Positions 63,126 through 64,000 of a stretch of 64,000 nucleotides of DNA are shown here, piece after piece; the first letter of the stretch is position 1; every line of letters begins with the position of its first letter. The position numbers were made by a program, and so were the translations under genes. The stretch is taken from the NCBI RefSeq assembly GCF_021502585.1, contig NZ_JAKFGM010000002.1, forward strand, positions 496,501 to 560,500. The letters run 5' to 3'. The stretch comes from Sphingomonas cremea. Lineage in GTDB: Bacteria; Pseudomonadota; Alphaproteobacteria; Sphingomonadales; Sphingomonadaceae. Below the pieces are notes generated by a model that worked only from the letters and a program-made list of their open reading frames with translations, was not told the origin of the DNA and searched no databases.

Positions 63126-64000
63126 TTGAGTATCATGCACTGGCTGGATTCCACGCCGTCGCGTGAAATTGACCCTGTCCTCGACTGCCTGACCTTCCTC
63201 GCGCGCCGCGCAGACAGGCCGTCTTCCCCGGTCTTGCTGCGTGCGGGGTTGGCGCTTTCGGACACGGGCACGCTGCCATTCCACCAGATCGAGCCAGCGC
63301 TCGAGCAGGTCGGGATGCGTGGCGAGCCCGTGTCTCGCCGCCGCCTTGCGGGCTGGCGGCTGCAACAGCTTCCGGCGATCGTCGAGCTCAGCGAAGATCG
63401 GGCGATCGTCCTCCTCGAAATGAAGGCCGGCGATGCGCTGGTCTATGCGCCCGGCACGGCCGAACCGCTCTGGGTTCCGGTATCCGACCTGGAGGCGGCA
63501 TTCACCGGACACGCGATCGCGGTGGAGCCGGACCCGACGCAGGAGCGCGCCGGGGAACGGCCGTGGGACAAGGCACGCCGTACCCATTGGTTCTGGTCCG
63601 AAGTGTGGAAAGTCCGTCGCGAATTCTGGCCGGTCCTGCTCGCAGCGTTGATCGTCAACCTGCTCGCACTGGCGGTGCCGCTGTTCACGATGAACGTCTA
63701 TGACCGCGTTATTCCGAACAAGGCAGTGCCGACGCTGTGGGTCCTGGCAATAGGCGTGCTGCTTGCGCTCGGTTTCGACTTCCTCCTGCGTGTCGCCCGC
63801 GCCCAACTCGTCGACGAGCTCGGCCGGCGGCTCGATGCCAAATATTCGCAGAAGCTGTTCGAGAAAGTGATGAACCTGCCGATGGCAGAGCGCCAGGGCA
63901 GCACCGGCGCATTCGCCAAGCGGATTAGCGAATATGAAGGCGTCCGCGACTTCTTCGCCTCGACCTCGGTTGTGCTGATCGTCGACATCGGCTTCCTGCT
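63126..64000 (+). CDS. Type I secretion ABC transporter, LapB/HlyB-type (C-terminus beyond window)
   Basis: 291 residues visible. The N-terminal 130 residues form a C39-peptidase-like domain (DPVLDCLTFLARRADRP at the start) that appears degenerate, as in transporters of large adhesins that are not leader-cleaved. The first membrane helices follow (EFWPVLLAALIVNLLALAVP, then LFTMNVYDRVIPNKAVPTLW), and the intracellular coupling segment (LFEKVMNLPMAERQGSTGAF). The ATPase domain lies outside the window. TTG 63126 has AAGGGGA 6 nt upstream; ATG 63135 is the alternative. Confidence 0.85.
   Translation, partial: MSIMHWLDSTPSREIDPVLDCLTFLARRADRPSSPVLLRAGLALSDTGTLPFHQIEPALEQVGMRGEPVSRRRLAGWRLQQLPAIVELSEDRAIVLLEMKAGDALVYAPGTAEPLWVPVSDLEAAFTGHAIAVEPDPTQERAGERPWDKARRTHWFWSEVWKVRREFWPVLLAALIVNLLALAVPLFTMNVYDRVIPNKAVPTLWVLAIGVLLALGFDFLLRVARAQLVDELGRRLDAKYSQKLFEKVMNLPMAERQGSTGAFAKRISEYEGVRDFFASTSVVLIVDIGFL

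Overview
The window reads as the chromosome of a high-GC alphaproteobacterium, most likely Sphingomonadales. I infer this from an alphaproteobacterial-type SspB, a DUF2585 protein, a FecI/FecR/TonB-receptor set, copAB copper genes of sphingomonad layout, and GTG/TTG starts that often overlap the upstream stop codon. No phage, transposase, integrase or CRISPR array is visible.

Layout. 1-13.4 kb is housekeeping: a lipoprotein fragment, a PfkB/adenosine kinase, a VOC protein, an APC amino-acid permease, a HIT protein, sspB, fumC, a DUF4142 lipoprotein, DUF2585, a PagL-like lipid A deacylase, acnA, a small membrane protein, ygfZ, pyrC and a Crp/Fnr regulator. A tRNA-Ser(GCU) at 13.5 kb and a gene-poor 680 bp lead into a copper island (14.2-22.2 kb). 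The island starts at a MerR-type promoter with a 19-bp spacer and runs Cu-ATPase, DUF2933, cueR, two small metal-binding exported proteins, copA, copB, an NTF2-like protein and a cytochrome c.

22.4-31.1 kb carries a same-strand, tightly packed set: ECF sigma factor, FecR anti-sigma, TonB receptor with STN signalling domain, thermostable-hemolysin-family protein, an AMP-ligase fused to a haem-oxygenase-like diiron oxidase domain, an SDR, a TPR protein and a SAM methyltransferase. This looks like a biosynthetic operon for a small, perhaps lipid-derived or metal-binding, metabolite coupled to its own uptake receptor. It is the best candidate here for an undescribed system.

31-50.3 kb is an envelope and stress region. 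It holds a sodC-type SOD, two copies of a DUF2092 plus glycine-rich-protein cassette (inverted, about 15 kb apart), a tripartite efflux pump (OMF, HlyD, DUF2955), a patatin lipoprotein, DUF3047, two DUF3313 proteins, two outer-membrane barrels, a soluble histidine kinase and NarL-type regulator, DUF202, a bile-acid:Na+ symporter-like carrier and a formylglycine-generating enzyme. Several promoters here share an inverted repeat of the form [A/C]GGG-N5/6-CCCGAT, often about 60 bp before the start codon. It also lies before the response-regulator gene, which suggests a local regulon.

50.3-52.6 kb encodes a fused salicylyl-CoA 5-hydroxylase/flavin oxidoreductase. 53.2-64 kb is a type I secretion locus: a 2,776-residue repetitive adhesin with a nearly perfect 576-bp internal duplication, a TolC-family channel, and the start of a LapB/HlyB-type ABC transporter that runs off the window.
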